Assembly: GCA_964615375.1 (NCBI GenBank) | Contig: CAZTOW010000009.1 | Span: 62,001 to 126,000 of the forward strand | Reading direction: 5' to 3' | DNA length: 64,000 nt | Origin: CAZKWG01 sp964615375 | Lineage (GTDB): Bacteria; Myxococcota_A; UBA796; CAZKWG01 | In this document: piece by piece, positions 8,651-19,019 of the stretch | Layout of the letters: each line of letters starts with the position of its first letter | Position numbering within the stretch: the first letter of the stretch is position 1 | Position numbers and translations under genes: made by a program | The notes under the pieces: generated by a model | Database searches by the model: none | What the model saw: the letters and a program-made list of their open reading frames with translations, nothing else | Told to the model about the DNA's origin: nothing

Positions 8651-10066
8651 ATGTCCTCACGCGCGCTCACACCCTCCGCGGTCCTCCCGTTGCTGGCCCT
8701 GGTCGCGGCCTGCGCCGGCCCCGGGAAGGGCGAGCCTGTCGCGGAGACCGGCGGAGCCGACACCGGCTGCGAACCCTGGGAGCGCGCGCCTCAGTACCTG
8801 GACTCGGATGGAGACGGCTACGGTCAGGCCGGGTCCTCCGCGCTCCTCTGCCCGGACGCCGAAGGCTACGCGGAGACGGGCGACGACTGCGACGACGCGA
8901 ACGGCGCCGTCCACCCGGGGAGCCCGGAGAGCTGTGACGTCGTGGACGAGGACTGTGACGGGGTCGTGGATGACGGCTTCGAGACCGGGCTGATCTACCG
9001 GGACTGGGACGGAGACGGCTACGGCGACCCCGAGGAGCCCGCCGAGGGCTGCCTGAGCGCGACCGGCTGGACCACGGACGCCAGCGACTGCAACGACTAC
9101 CAGGCGACCGCTTACCCCGGGGCCGAAGAGCTCTGCAACGCCGAAGACGACGACTGCGACGGCGAGGAGGACGAGGGCCTCGAGACGGCCACGGTCTACC
9201 TGGACCAGGACGACGATGGGTACGGAGATCCCGCATACACACAGACAGGCTGCGAGGACGGCTACGTCTGGAGCAGCGCAGGGGGCGACTGCCTGGACTC
9301 CGACCGGGACACGAACCCGGGTGAGGAGGAGGGCTGCGAGGACGGCTGGGACCGCGACTGCGACGGGCTGGTGGACTGCGAGGACGAGGACTGCGCCGAC
9401 GCGAGCGTCTGCGGCGAGGGGGACTGCACGGACGGGCGGGACCAGGACGACGACGGCTACACCGACTGCCACGACGACGAGTGCTGGGGCGTCGAGGGCT
9501 GCCCCGGCGTCATGGTGACGCGCGTGATCGCCGGGGGGAGCGCCTTCCTCTCGGAGGAGTCGGTGCACTGGTCCGTCCGCGACACGTGCAGCGAGACCCT
9601 GATCAGCGCCTCCCATCACACGGAGGTCCGGCGCCACTACGCCCGCGGCGTCCAGGGGGTCGCGCTCCGGTACGCCGCGGGCGCCGAGAGCGCCGCGCGC
9701 TGCGACTGGGGGCTGGACCTCGCGGGGATCGGCGGGGGCTCCTGGCGCGTGCGCTGGTCGGTGTCGTCCACGGATCGCTGGACTACGAGCTTCAGCCAGC
9801 GATCCGGCTTCTGGATCTCGGGAGACTGCGGGCTCGACTCGAGCGGCTTCCTCCCGCCGCTCAGCGACCTGCAGGAGCGCTGGACCCTGTGGTACGAGGG
9901 CAACTGGTCCGGCAGTGGCGGCTGGGGGACGGACGACATCGTCAAGTCCTACCCGGACTGTCTCAACCTCCGATCCTGGGACTGGGACTACGAGAGCTAC
10001 GCTGTGCGCATGGCCCCCGGCACGCTCGACGCCTGGACCACCAGCGCCTACGAGCGGATCCGCTGA
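8651..10066 (+). CDS. MopE-repeat metal-binding lipoprotein, paralogue 1
   Basis: A 471-aa exported lipoprotein; the signal peptide ends LLALVAAC with the lipidated Cys at 21. Residues about 45-290 hold three copies of the 'putative metal-binding motif' (MopE family): a DxDGDGYG calcium-loop-like segment, then GDDCDDAN, a Tyr/His-Pro-G step and ESCDxxDxDCDG. A fourth degenerate Asp/Cys-rich unit follows (DCDGLVDCEDEDC). The C-terminal 180 residues form a domain shared with the paralogue at 12070: ARCDWGLDLAGIG, a GFWI block, FLPPLSDLQERWT and AWTTSAYERIR. Likely a cell-surface Ca- or Cu-binding protein. Its 3' end overlaps the convergent beta-helix gene by 19 nt. Confidence 0.82.
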   Translation: MSSRALTPSAVLPLLALVAACAGPGKGEPVAETGGADTGCEPWERAPQYLDSDGDGYGQAGSSALLCPDAEGYAETGDDCDDANGAVHPGSPESCDVVDEDCDGVVDDGFETGLIYRDWDGDGYGDPEEPAEGCLSATGWTTDASDCNDYQATAYPGAEELCNAEDDDCDGEEDEGLETATVYLDQDDDGYGDPAYTQTGCEDGYVWSSAGGDCLDSDRDTNPGEEEGCEDGWDRDCDGLVDCEDEDCADASVCGEGDCTDGRDQDDDGYTDCHDDECWGVEGCPGVMVTRVIAGGSAFLSEESVHWSVRDTCSETLISASHHTEVRRHYARGVQGVALRYAAGAESAARCDWGLDLAGIGGGSWRVRWSVSSTDRWTTSFSQRSGFWISGDCGLDSSGFLPPLSDLQERWTLWYEGNWSGSGGWGTDDIVKSYPDCLNLRSWDWDYESYAVRMAPGTLDAWTTSAYERIR

Positions 10067-11931
10067 CCGTCGCGACGTCGTCGCGACAAAATGAGACACA
10101 ATGCCCCCAGCGCCACGCCTCCGGAGCGGATCGGCGCCGAGGAGCAGCCCGCGCCGCCGACCGCGGGCGCGACCGAGGCTTCGGGGGCCACCTCCGTGTC
10201 GCCGGTGTCGCCCCAGGTACCGCTCAGGGCCGCGGCGCCGGGCCCGCCGTAGGCCCCGATGTCCGAGCGCGAGCCGTCGGGGTCGGTGAGGGTGGGATCG
10301 CCCGCGTCGATCAGCGGGGAGCCCGCGCTCAGCCTCAGATCGTCGCCCGCGCAGTCGCCGTCGTTCGTCCAGGCGACGAGCCCGGGGTCTCCGCTCAAGT
10401 GCCCGTCGGCGCCGAGATCGAAGTCGAAGTCCCCGCCCTGGTCTCCGCCCGCGTTCTCGTGCCAGGCGTCGTACCGCGCGTCGCTCAGGGTTGCGCTATA
10501 CCCGTCATCGGCCTGAAGTGCAGCGCCACCCTCCGACCAGGCCACCAGGTTGTTCACGAGGTGGACGGGCACATCGAACAACCACAGGGCCGAGCCCGCC
10601 TCGCCGCTCGTGTTCCCGACGAAGGTGTTGTTGTACACCGCCAGACCCTGGCCGTCGTTGGCGTAGATCGCCCCACCCACGTCGGCGGCGACGTTGTTGA
10701 CGAACAGGTTGTTCGAGAGCTCCACGCTCTCCGCGCCCCCCAGGGCATAGAGAAGGTAGAGGCCGGCCCCACTGTCTGCCTCGTTGCCGCAGAGGCGGCT
10801 GGCCTGGAGCTTCATCTGGGTCTGGTTGAATGCGACCAGCGCGCCGCCGCTCTTCGCCCGGTTCCCTCGGAGGTCCAACCCCTCCAGCGTGACGGACGCG
10901 AAGTAGTTGATGTACGCGGCCCCGCCGCTCACGCTGGACTCGTTCGCCACGAAGCGCGTGTCGCTCACCTCCAGGGTCCCGTACCCGCGGCCGTGCAGCC
11001 AGGCCGCACCGGCGGAGTACTCGCTCAGGTTGCCAGAGAACACGCTGCCCTCGATGCGGACCTGAGAGGCCGACGAGACGGAGAGCGCTCCCCCGTTTGT
11101 CCCGACATTCCCGGTGAACGTGGAGTCCACAATCTCCAGCTCACCCTCCACGAGCTTGAGCGCGCCACCGTTGTTCGTCGAGAAGGTCGAGCTCGTGATC
11201 CGCAGTGGGGCATGCGCGCTGTCGAGATAGAACGCCCCACTTCCCTCTGCCTCGTTCTCCTCGACCAGCGCGCCCTCCAAGGTGAGCTGCACGTCCCAGT
11301 ACCCGTAGAACGCGGCGCCGTAGGCCGTGGCCTGGTTGCGCGAGAGCGAAGCTCCCTGCACAGAGAGGACGACGTCGTTCATCGCGTAGACGCCGCCACC
11401 GTACCTGGCCACGTTGTCCTCGAGGATCAGGTCCACGAGCTCCAGCGCCGCGTCATCCAGGGCGTACACGGCGCCCCCTGCGTAGGCTGTGTTTTCCGAA
11501 GCGCGACCACCCTCCCAACGCAAGGTGGCGCTGTCGAGGTGAATCCCCCCGCCGTAGAGGTGGCTGGCGCCCGAGCCGGTCACATCCACGTCCACCAGCT
11601 CCAGCGCGCCGCCCTCCACCTCGATGGCCGTCGCGCCCGGGTTGGTGACGGTGAAGCCCTCGAGCGTGAGCTGCTCCCCCAGGACCAGGCTCAGCGCGGC
11701 CTCGCATGCGCCCCCGCCGTCCAGCACGGTCGCGTCCGCGCCCTCCTCGCCCTCGATCGTCACCGATCGACCGCCCAGGTCCACGCACTCGGTGTACGTC
11801 CCCGCGCTCACCAGAATGAGATCCCCGTCGGTGGCCGCGTCCACCGCCTCCTGAAGGGTGGTGAAGTCTTCGGAGACCCCGACCTGCAAGGTCGCGGCTT
11901 CGGCGCTCCGCGTGAGGAGCAGCGTCCACAT
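10048..11931 (-). CDS. Right-handed beta-helix surface protein with MYXO-CTERM-like tail
   Basis: A 627-aa exported protein. ATG 11931 is chosen over 11958 because AAGGAG lies 7 nt upstream and it opens with a short signal peptide (MWTLLLTRSAEA). Most of the protein is parallel beta-helix repeats of the GGAIYANDG/NNTFVGNTS type with Asn ladders, as in polymorphic outer-membrane and pectate-lyase-like proteins. The tail has GGAGCSSAP, one hydrophobic segment and RRRRD, matching the Myxococcota MYXO-CTERM surface-sorting layout. The Arg cluster is encoded by the GTCGCGAC motif copy 2. No catalytic residues are apparent; an adhesin or matrix role is inferred. Confidence 0.82.
   Translation of the reverse strand: MWTLLLTRSAEAATLQVGVSEDFTTLQEAVDAATDGDLILVSAGTYTECVDLGGRSVTIEGEEGADATVLDGGGACEAALSLVLGEQLTLEGFTVTNPGATAIEVEGGALELVDVDVTGSGASHLYGGGIHLDSATLRWEGGRASENTAYAGGAVYALDDAALELVDLILEDNVARYGGGVYAMNDVVLSVQGASLSRNQATAYGAAFYGYWDVQLTLEGALVEENEAEGSGAFYLDSAHAPLRITSSTFSTNNGGALKLVEGELEIVDSTFTGNVGTNGGALSVSSASQVRIEGSVFSGNLSEYSAGAAWLHGRGYGTLEVSDTRFVANESSVSGGAAYINYFASVTLEGLDLRGNRAKSGGALVAFNQTQMKLQASRLCGNEADSGAGLYLLYALGGAESVELSNNLFVNNVAADVGGAIYANDGQGLAVYNNTFVGNTSGEAGSALWLFDVPVHLVNNLVAWSEGGAALQADDGYSATLSDARYDAWHENAGGDQGGDFDFDLGADGHLSGDPGLVAWTNDGDCAGDDLRLSAGSPLIDAGDPTLTDPDGSRSDIGAYGGPGAAALSGTWGDTGDTEVAPEASVAPAVGGAGCSSAPIRSGGVALGALCLILSRRRRDGQRIRS
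10069..10099 (+). repeat. GTCGCGAC tandem motif, copy 2
   Basis: GTCGCGAC at 10069-10076 and 10080-10087 (11 bp start to start) followed by AAAATGAGACAC. It begins 2 nt after the stop codon of MopE-repeat paralogue 1. On the other strand it codes for the Arg-rich end of the beta-helix protein, so it must satisfy both roles. Confidence 0.6.
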
Positions 11932-11956
11932 CCTGGAACTCCTTCCGTTGTGGAGC

Positions 11957-12013
11957 ATTGTCGATCATGAACGCCAGGGCGAGCGAGCACTCTCGGGCAC
12001 CTTTACCGACAAT
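11957..12013. promoter_or_regulatory. Divergent promoter region with 7-bp inverted repeat
   Basis: ATTGTCG (11957-11963) and CGACAAT (12007-12013) are perfect inverted repeats in the gap between the divergent beta-helix and second MopE-repeat genes. TTGACG at 12013-12018 and TAGGAT at 12041-12046 face the MopE gene, but their 22-nt spacing is too long for a standard sigma-70 promoter. Shared control of the two surface genes is plausible but unproven. Confidence 0.25.
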
Positions 12014-12069
12014 TGACGACCCGGGAGAACTACCGCGCCGTAGGATGGACCTCGAGGGACCATGGGTCC

Positions 12070-13275
12070 ATGGCACACCACAAGGAGACGCTGATCTGGA
12101 CGCTGCTGGTCATCCTGGGATCTGGAACAGGTTGTCCGGGCGACAAGGAGCCCGTCGAGGCCGTCGACGAGAGCTGTGAAGAAGCGGAGATGGTGACCCG
12201 CTACGCGGACAGAGACGGAGACGGCTACGGAGACCCGAAGGACTGGGATCTGGTCTGTGAGGGTACTCGTGGCTGGATCGAGGACGACACCGACTGCGAC
12301 GACCAGGACGACCAGATCTACCCGGGCGCAGACGAGCGCTGCAACGAGGAAGACGACGACTGCGACGCGCTCGTCGATGAGGCGCTGCCGGCGGTGACGG
12401 TCTACCTGGACCAGGACCGGGACAACTACGGAGACTCCGACGTCTCACGCGAGGGCTGCGGCGACCTCGCATCCTGGTCGACCGTGGGCGGGGACTGCCT
12501 GGACAGCGACAGGGGGACCCACCCTGACGCCGAGGAGAACTGCGAGGACGGCTGGGACCGCGACTGTGACGGGCTGGTGGACTGCGAGGACGAGGACTGC
12601 GCCGTCGCCAGCGTTTGCGGAGAGGTGGACTGCGAGGACGGGCTCGACGACGATGACGACGGCTACACCGACTGCGACGACGACGAGTGCTGGGGGCTGG
12701 AGGGCTGCCCCGCCGTCCTGACCGTGCGGGTCGTCAGCGGCGAGAGAGCGTTGATCTCCGAGAGTTCACGCGACTGGTGGTGGTTCGACGTCTGCGGAAG
12801 CACATCGATCCGGTCTGAGGGCGGATCCTCCGAGGAGGGCCACTTCGCGTGGGGGATACGCGGCGAGGTGCGCCGCTACGCCCCCGACGCGAGCGCGGTG
12901 GCGCGGTGTGACTGGGGGCTGAACCTGGCCGCCATCGGCTTTGCGCGCGCCTCCCTGCAGGGGCCCACCATGGACGCGGACACCTGGTCCAGCAGCTTCA
13001 ACCTGCGCACAGGCTTCTGGATCGCGGGAGGCTGCGGACTCGGGACGAGCGACTTCCTCCCGCCGCTCTCCTCGCTGCAGGACCGCTGGACCCACTGGTA
13101 CGAGGGTGCGTGGTCCAACACTGCCTACGGCGACGGACACGACGCCAGCAGCTCGGGCAGCGGAGACTGCCAATCCTCGGGCTACTCCTCCAGATTTCGC
13201 ATGAACTACACCGATGATCTACGACCCGGCGAGCGCCGCGCCTGGACCACCGAAGCCTCCGAGATCCTCCGCTGA
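12070..13275 (+). CDS. MopE-repeat metal-binding lipoprotein, paralogue 2
   Basis: A 401-aa exported protein paralogous to the one at 8651. ATG 12070 is preferred because it begins with a plausible lipoprotein signal (TLIWTLLVILGSGTGC); an in-frame ATG lies 57 nt upstream. It has two full MopE units (DRDGDGYGD, DTDCDDQDD, ERCNEEDDDCD, then DQDRDNYGD) and the Asp/Cys-rich unit DCDGLVDCEDEDC. The C-terminal domain is shared with paralogue 1: ARCDWGLNLAAIG, RTGFWIAGGCGL, FLPPLSSLQDRWTHWYEG and a closing AWTTEASEILR. One metal-binding unit fewer than paralogue 1 indicates duplication then repeat loss or gain. A GTCGCGAC motif follows the stop codon here too. Confidence 0.8.
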   Translation: MAHHKETLIWTLLVILGSGTGCPGDKEPVEAVDESCEEAEMVTRYADRDGDGYGDPKDWDLVCEGTRGWIEDDTDCDDQDDQIYPGADERCNEEDDDCDALVDEALPAVTVYLDQDRDNYGDSDVSREGCGDLASWSTVGGDCLDSDRGTHPDAEENCEDGWDRDCDGLVDCEDEDCAVASVCGEVDCEDGLDDDDDGYTDCDDDECWGLEGCPAVLTVRVVSGERALISESSRDWWWFDVCGSTSIRSEGGSSEEGHFAWGIRGEVRRYAPDASAVARCDWGLNLAAIGFARASLQGPTMDADTWSSSFNLRTGFWIAGGCGLGTSDFLPPLSSLQDRWTHWYEGAWSNTAYGDGHDASSSGSGDCQSSGYSSRFRMNYTDDLRPGERRAWTTEASEILR

Positions 13276-13277
13276 TC

Positions 13278-13308
13278 GTCGCAACATCGTCGCGACATTC
13301 TGAAACAC
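13278..13308 (+). repeat. GTCGCGAC tandem motif, copy 3
   Basis: GTCGCAAC (13278-13285, one mismatch) and GTCGCGAC (13289-13296), 11 bp start to start, followed by ATTCTGAAACAC. It starts 2 nt after the stop codon of the second MopE-repeat gene, between two convergent genes. Spacing and the trailing TGAAAC match copy 1. Confidence 0.58.
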
Positions 13309-13314
13309 TCCGCC

Positions 13315-14229
13315 CTACCCCCGCTCCTCCCGCGCGTACGGCACCCCCAGCGCCGCCGGAGCCCCACCGCGCCCCCACCGCGCCGTCACCGCCAGCACCG
13401 CGATCGTCGCCACGTAGGGCAGCATCTTCAGCGCATACACCGGGACGTCGAAGCCGAAGGCCTGCGCCCGGAACTGCATGGCCACCAGCCCGCCGAAGAG
13501 CCAGGCGCCCAGCACGATCCAGCGCGCCGACCAGCCGGCGAAGATGACCATCGCCAGCGCGATCCAGCCCCGCCCCGCCACCATGCCGTCCGTCCAGCCC
13601 GGGGTCTCGCCCAGCGAGATGGCCGACCCGCCCAGCCCCGCCAGCGCCCCGCCGAAGACCGTGGCCAGCACCCGCAGCCGGGAGACGTCCACGCCCAGCG
13701 CGTCCACCAGCCGCGGGTTCTCCCCGCAGAACTGAAGCTGCATCCCCAGCCGCGTGCGCCGCAGGCCCAGCGCGACCACCACCGCCAGCGCGAGCGAGAG
13801 CCAGGTCAGCGCGTGCTGGGAGAGGATCACCCCCCCGGGCAGCTCCTCGAGCCCCGAGATCCACCCACGGTCGAAGCTCGGCGCCACGCGGCCCACGTAG
13901 GACCGCCCCAGCGTGCTGGAGAGCCCGAGCCCCAGCGTGAGCACCGCCAGCCCGCTCACCACCTGGTTGACCCGCAGGTACACCGACGGCAGCGCGTGGA
14001 TCAGCGCCAGCAGCGCCCCCACCGCCGCCGCCGCCAGGACGCCCGCCCAGGGGCTGCCCGTGCCCAGCGCGACCAGGAAGCCCACGCAGGCCCCGGCCGC
14101 CATCATGCCCTCGACGCCCAGGTTCAGCACCCCGGCCCGCTCGCTGACCAGCTCGCCCACCCCCGCCAGCAGGATGGGCGCGCCCCCGGCGATGGCCGCC
14201 GAGATCAGCAGGGGGAGGAGCTCCATCAC
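13315..14229 (-). CDS. Nucleoside-type ABC transporter permease (NupQ-like)
   Basis: A 304-aa inner-membrane permease of the BPD_transp_2 family. The N-terminal block GELVSERAGVLNLGVEGMM is the hallmark of permeases paired with BMP-family binding proteins. Eight or so hydrophobic segments span the protein. It is the last gene of a four-gene minus-strand operon (binding protein, ATPase, two permeases), and its start overlaps the stop of the partner permease by 4 nt. Nucleoside uptake is inferred from the binding-protein family; branched sugars are an alternative. Confidence 0.9.
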   Translation of the reverse strand: MMELLPLLISAAIAGGAPILLAGVGELVSERAGVLNLGVEGMMAAGACVGFLVALGTGSPWAGVLAAAAVGALLALIHALPSVYLRVNQVVSGLAVLTLGLGLSSTLGRSYVGRVAPSFDRGWISGLEELPGGVILSQHALTWLSLALAVVVALGLRRTRLGMQLQFCGENPRLVDALGVDVSRLRVLATVFGGALAGLGGSAISLGETPGWTDGMVAGRGWIALAMVIFAGWSARWIVLGAWLFGGLVAMQFRAQAFGFDVPVYALKMLPYVATIAVLAVTARWGRGGAPAALGVPYAREERG

Positions 14230-15280
14230 GGGGCCTCCGGGCGCGTGCGCACCACGCGCAGGCGGGTGAGCGCGAGGCCCGAGAGCAGCGCGGCGAAGAG
14301 CACGCCCTTGAAGACCTGCACACTCGACGCCGCCACGCCGGGCAGCGCCACCTGCGCCCCCTCGCCGCCCACCTCCAGCGCCGCCAGCAGGAAGCTGACC
14401 AGCACCGCGTGGACCGGCCGGGTCCCGGCGATAAACGCCGCGAGGATCGCGGTGTACCCGTAGCCCACCGACATCACGGGCTGGAGCCGCTGCTGCACGC
14501 CGGCCAGCTCAATCGCCCCCGCCAGCCCGGCCAGCCCGCCCGCCACCAGCATGGTCGTGACCCGGATCTCCCCCACGCGCAGCCCGGCGTAGCGCCCGGC
14601 CTCCGGGCTCTGGCCCACCACGCGCAGGCGGAAGCCGGCCACGGTGTGCTTCAGCGCCCAGGCCATCATGAACGCCAGCAGCAGGGCCAGCAGCACGCCC
14701 CCGTGGACCCCGCCGGCCAGCTGGGGCAGGCGCCAGACCGGCGCCAGGCGCGCGGTGTAGGGCATCCCGTCGACGCCCTTCCAGGGGCCGTAGACCCACA
14801 GCTCCACCCAGGCGATGGCCGTGTAGTTCAGCATCAGGGTGGAGAGGATCTCGCTCACCCCCAGCCGCACCTGCAGGACCGCCGGGATCGCCGCCCAGAT
14901 CGCCCCGAACAGCGCGCCCGCCAGCAGCACCAGGAGTGGACCCAGGGCGCCCGGCTGCGTGGTCGCGTAGAGCGCGAGGCCCATGCCCGCCCAGGCCCCC
15001 AGGTAGAGCTGGCCCTCCGCCCCGATGTTCCAGAGCCCCACCTTGCGGGCCAGCGAGACCGAGAGCGCGCACAGCGCGATGGGGCAGGCCTTCAGCAGCG
15101 TCTGGGAGAGCCCGAACAGGCTGCCGAAGGGCTCGCGCACCAGGGCCAGGAGGCCGTCCACCGGCGACACCCCCGACAGCCCGAACAGCAGCGCGCCCGA
15201 GAGCGCGGCCAGCCCGAGGCCCACCCCCAGCACCAGCGCCCGATCCCAGGGCTGGGGCTCCCGCGGCACGAGGGCGAGGC

Positions 15281-15284
<4 letters not shown>
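14226..15284 (-). CDS. Nucleoside-type ABC transporter permease (NupP-like)
   Basis: A 352-aa permease, partner of the one at 13315. ATG 15284 overlaps the ATPase stop as ATGA and is preferred over an upstream in-frame ATG inside the ATPase gene. The segment ARKVGLWNIGAEGQLYLGA is the family signature, equivalent to NIGAEGQ in NupP/YufP. About eight to ten membrane segments. With the second permease it should form the heterodimeric channel energised by the ATPase at 15281. Confidence 0.9.
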
Positions 15285-16849
<1,565 letters not shown>

Positions 16850-16866
16850 CTCCAACGCGAGCCTCT

Positions 16867-17985
16867 CTACTTCGGGAGGGTGCCCTCGACGCCTTCCACG
16901 AACCAGTCGAGCTTCAGGCGCTCCTCCTCGGTGAGCGCGGCGCCCTCGGGCACGACCACCGCCCCGTCCTGGCGGCGCAGCGGCCCGGCGAAGACGTCCC
17001 GGGTGCCGGCGACGATCTCGGCCTGCTGAGCCTCCACCAGGGTCTTGACCTCCGCGGGCACCAGCTCGGTGAACGGGGCCAGCTTCACCAGACCCGAGTC
17101 CATCCCCAGGTTGATGTCCTCGCTCTGCCAGGTGCCGGCGCGCACCTGCTCCGCGGCGCGGGTGTAGACCACCGACCAGTCCCACAGCGCGCTGGTCAGG
17201 TAGGCGCCCGGGGCGGCGGCGCGCGCGTCGGAGTCGTAGCCGATGGCGTAGGCCCCGCGCTCGGCGGCGGCGGTGATGTGGGCGGTGGAGTCTGCCCCGC
17301 TGGCGATCACGTCCGCGCCCACGTCCAGCATGGCCAGCGCCGCCTCGCGCTCCTTGCCCGGGTCAAACCAGGAGTTGGTCCAGACCACGCGCACGGTGGC
17401 GTCGGGCCGGGCCGCGCGCACGCCCAGCGTGAACGCGTCGATGAAGCGCACCACCTCGGGGATGGGGTGGGGGGCGACATAGCCCACCTTGCCGCTCTTC
17501 GACATCTTCCCGGCCACCAGCCCGGTCAGGTACTTGGCCTGCTCCATCTTGCCGAAGTAGGTGCCCACGTTCTGCGCGCGCTTGTAGCCCGAGCAGTGCA
17601 TGAAGGTGACGCCCGGATACCGCGCCGCCACCTCGATGGTCGGGTCCATGTAGCCGAAGGACGTGGTGAAGATGAGCTTGTAGCCCTTCTCCGCGAGCTG
17701 CGAGAGGGCGCGGGAGGCGTCGGCCCCCTCGGGCACGCTCTCCAGGGTCGTGGTCTCCACCCAGGGCAGGCGCTCGGTCATGGCCTTGCGCCCCTGGTCG
17801 TGGGCCGTGGTCCAGCCCCCGTCGCCCACCGGCCCCACGTAGACGAAGGCGACCTTCAGCTTCTCCTCCTCCGCCGGGGCGGCCGGGGTGGAGGTCGCCT
17901 CGGGCGCGCCGCCCGTGCAGGCGACCAGGGCGAGGGCGAGCAGGGAGAGGGCAGCCAGGGAGAGCAGGACGCGGACGAGGTTCAT
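16867..17985 (-). CDS. BMP/PnrA-family nucleoside-binding lipoprotein
   Basis: A 372-aa periplasmic-side lipoprotein: the signal peptide ends ALALVAC with the lipidated Cys at 23. The mature part has the BMP (basic membrane protein, PnrA/Med) pattern KVAFVYVGPVGDGGWTTAHD near residue 45, then FTTSFGYMDP and SGADSTAHI, ending in a short insertion before the C-terminus. PnrA-like proteins bind purine nucleosides. It is the first gene of the importer operon, preceded by AGGAAGGG. Adenosine deaminase (25467) and pyrF (30156) lie in the same window but are not co-transcribed. Confidence 0.9.
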   Translation of the reverse strand: MNLVRVLLSLAALSLLALALVACTGGAPEATSTPAAPAEEEKLKVAFVYVGPVGDGGWTTAHDQGRKAMTERLPWVETTTLESVPEGADASRALSQLAEKGYKLIFTTSFGYMDPTIEVAARYPGVTFMHCSGYKRAQNVGTYFGKMEQAKYLTGLVAGKMSKSGKVGYVAPHPIPEVVRFIDAFTLGVRAARPDATVRVVWTNSWFDPGKEREAALAMLDVGADVIASGADSTAHITAAAERGAYAIGYDSDARAAAPGAYLTSALWDWSVVYTRAAEQVRAGTWQSEDINLGMDSGLVKLAPFTELVPAEVKTLVEAQQAEIVAGTRDVFAGPLRRQDGAVVVPEGAALTEEERLKLDWFVEGVEGTLPK

Positions 17986-17993
17986 GGCCCTTC

Positions 17994-18224
17994 CTACAGG
18001 GTGCGCTTGACGTGCCCGTCGGCGTCGAGCTCGATGGGCTTCGTCGGCTCGGGCGGCGCCTCCTCGACGGGGGGGGCCTGGCGCCGCGCCGCGGTCCGCG
18101 GGCGGGGGGTCTTCTCCAGCTCGCGGTCGAGCTCGGCCTCCCTCGCGGCGTCCGGGTCCTCCGCGCGCGCGTGCTCGAGCCACTTGCCCTTCGCCAGGTT
18201 GCCGATTCGATCGAAGATGGACAT
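17994..18224 (-). CDS. Small protein with PspA-N-like start
   Basis: A 76-aa cytoplasmic protein of unknown function. Its first 15 residues (SIFDRIGNLAKGKW) resemble the amphipathic helix that begins PspA/IM30 proteins, but the remainder is short: a Glu/Arg-rich helix, a Pro-rich stretch and ELDADGHVKRTL at the end. It stops 8 nt before the BMP lipoprotein gene, so it may head the nucleoside importer operon. A strong promoter lies 6 nt before the ATG, implying a leaderless transcript. Membrane-surface binding through the first helix is inferred only. Confidence 0.6.
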   Translation of the reverse strand: MSIFDRIGNLAKGKWLEHARAEDPDAAREAELDRELEKTPRPRTAARRQAPPVEEAPPEPTKPIELDADGHVKRTL

Positions 18225-18230
18225 GGCGCC

Positions 18231-18259
18231 ATCGTATGACGTCGCGCGCCAGATGTCAG
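18231..18259 (-). promoter_or_regulatory. Sigma-70-like promoter, leaderless
   Basis: Read on the minus strand: CTGACA (-35, five of six to consensus), a 17-nt spacer, then TACGAT (-10), followed by exactly 6 nt and the ATG of the 76-aa gene. The predicted transcript would begin at or next to the start codon. It is among the best promoter matches in the window. Confidence 0.6.
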
Positions 18260-18299
18260 CAGTCGCCCGGGATGGCGCCGGGCGCGATATCCCTGGGCG

Positions 18300-19019
18300 A
18301 TGAGCTCGGGCGTGCGCATGGACGGGGTTCGGTTCGGCTGGCCAGGGGCGCCGCCGCTGCTGGACGGGCTCACGCTCACGGCGGAGGCCGGGTCGATCAC
18401 GGCGCTCGTGGGCGCGAGCGGCTGCGGGAAGTCCACGGTGCTCCGCCTGATCGCCGGGCTCCTGTCCCCCTCCGCGGGGACGGTGTCTGCGCCGCCGGGC
18501 GAGCGCGCCTTCGTGTTCCAGTCCCCCACGCTGCTGCCCTGGCGCACGGTGGCGGAGAACGTGGCCCTGCCGCTGGAGCTCCAGCGCGCCCCGGCCTCGG
18601 AGATCGGCTCCCGGGTGGCCGAGGCGCTGGCGCGGGTCGGGCTCGGGGAGGCCGCCGCGCTGCTGCCCCGCCAGCTCTCCGGCGGGATGCGCATGCGGGC
18701 CTCGCTGGCGCGGGCGATGGTGACCCGCCCGGCGCTCCTGCTGCTGGACGAGCCCTGGTCGGCCCTCGACCCCATCACGCGCCGCCGGCTCCAGCAGGAG
18801 TTCCTGACCCTGTGGGCGGAGCTCCGCTTCACCGTGCTGCTGGTCACCCACGACATCGACGAGGCCGTGCTGCTGGCCGACCGGGTCCTGGTGCTGGGCG
18901 GGCGCCCGGCCCGGGTGCAGCGCGCGCTGGACGTGCCCCTGCCCCGCCCCCGCCCGCCGGAGCTCCTGCACGACCCGGCCCTGGGGCGCGTGGCGGCAGA
19001 CGTGGAGGCGGCGCTGTGA
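18300..19019 (+). CDS. ABC transporter ATP-binding protein (SsuB/TauB/ThiZ type)
   Basis: A 239-aa ATPase: Walker A GASGCGKST (38-46), signature LSGGMRMR and Walker B LLLLDEPWSALD, then the switch His in VTHDIDEA. The VFQSPTLLPWRTV Q-loop and DIDEAVLLADRV ending are typical of nitrate/sulfonate/taurine and pyrimidine importers. It is the first gene of a three-gene operon; its TGA overlaps the GTG start of the permease. TATCCC lies 6 nt before the ATG and might be a weak -10. Confidence 0.9.
   Translation: MSSGVRMDGVRFGWPGAPPLLDGLTLTAEAGSITALVGASGCGKSTVLRLIAGLLSPSAGTVSAPPGERAFVFQSPTLLPWRTVAENVALPLELQRAPASEIGSRVAEALARVGLGEAAALLPRQLSGGMRMRASLARAMVTRPALLLLDEPWSALDPITRRRLQQEFLTLWAELRFTVLLVTHDIDEAVLLADRVLVLGGRPARVQRALDVPLPRPRPPELLHDPALGRVAADVEAAL

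Noticed and set aside
18225..18299. TPP riboswitch before the NMT1/THI5-type importer
   Set aside because: No CUGAGA-type conserved core or thi-box arrangement is present in this 75-nt gap.
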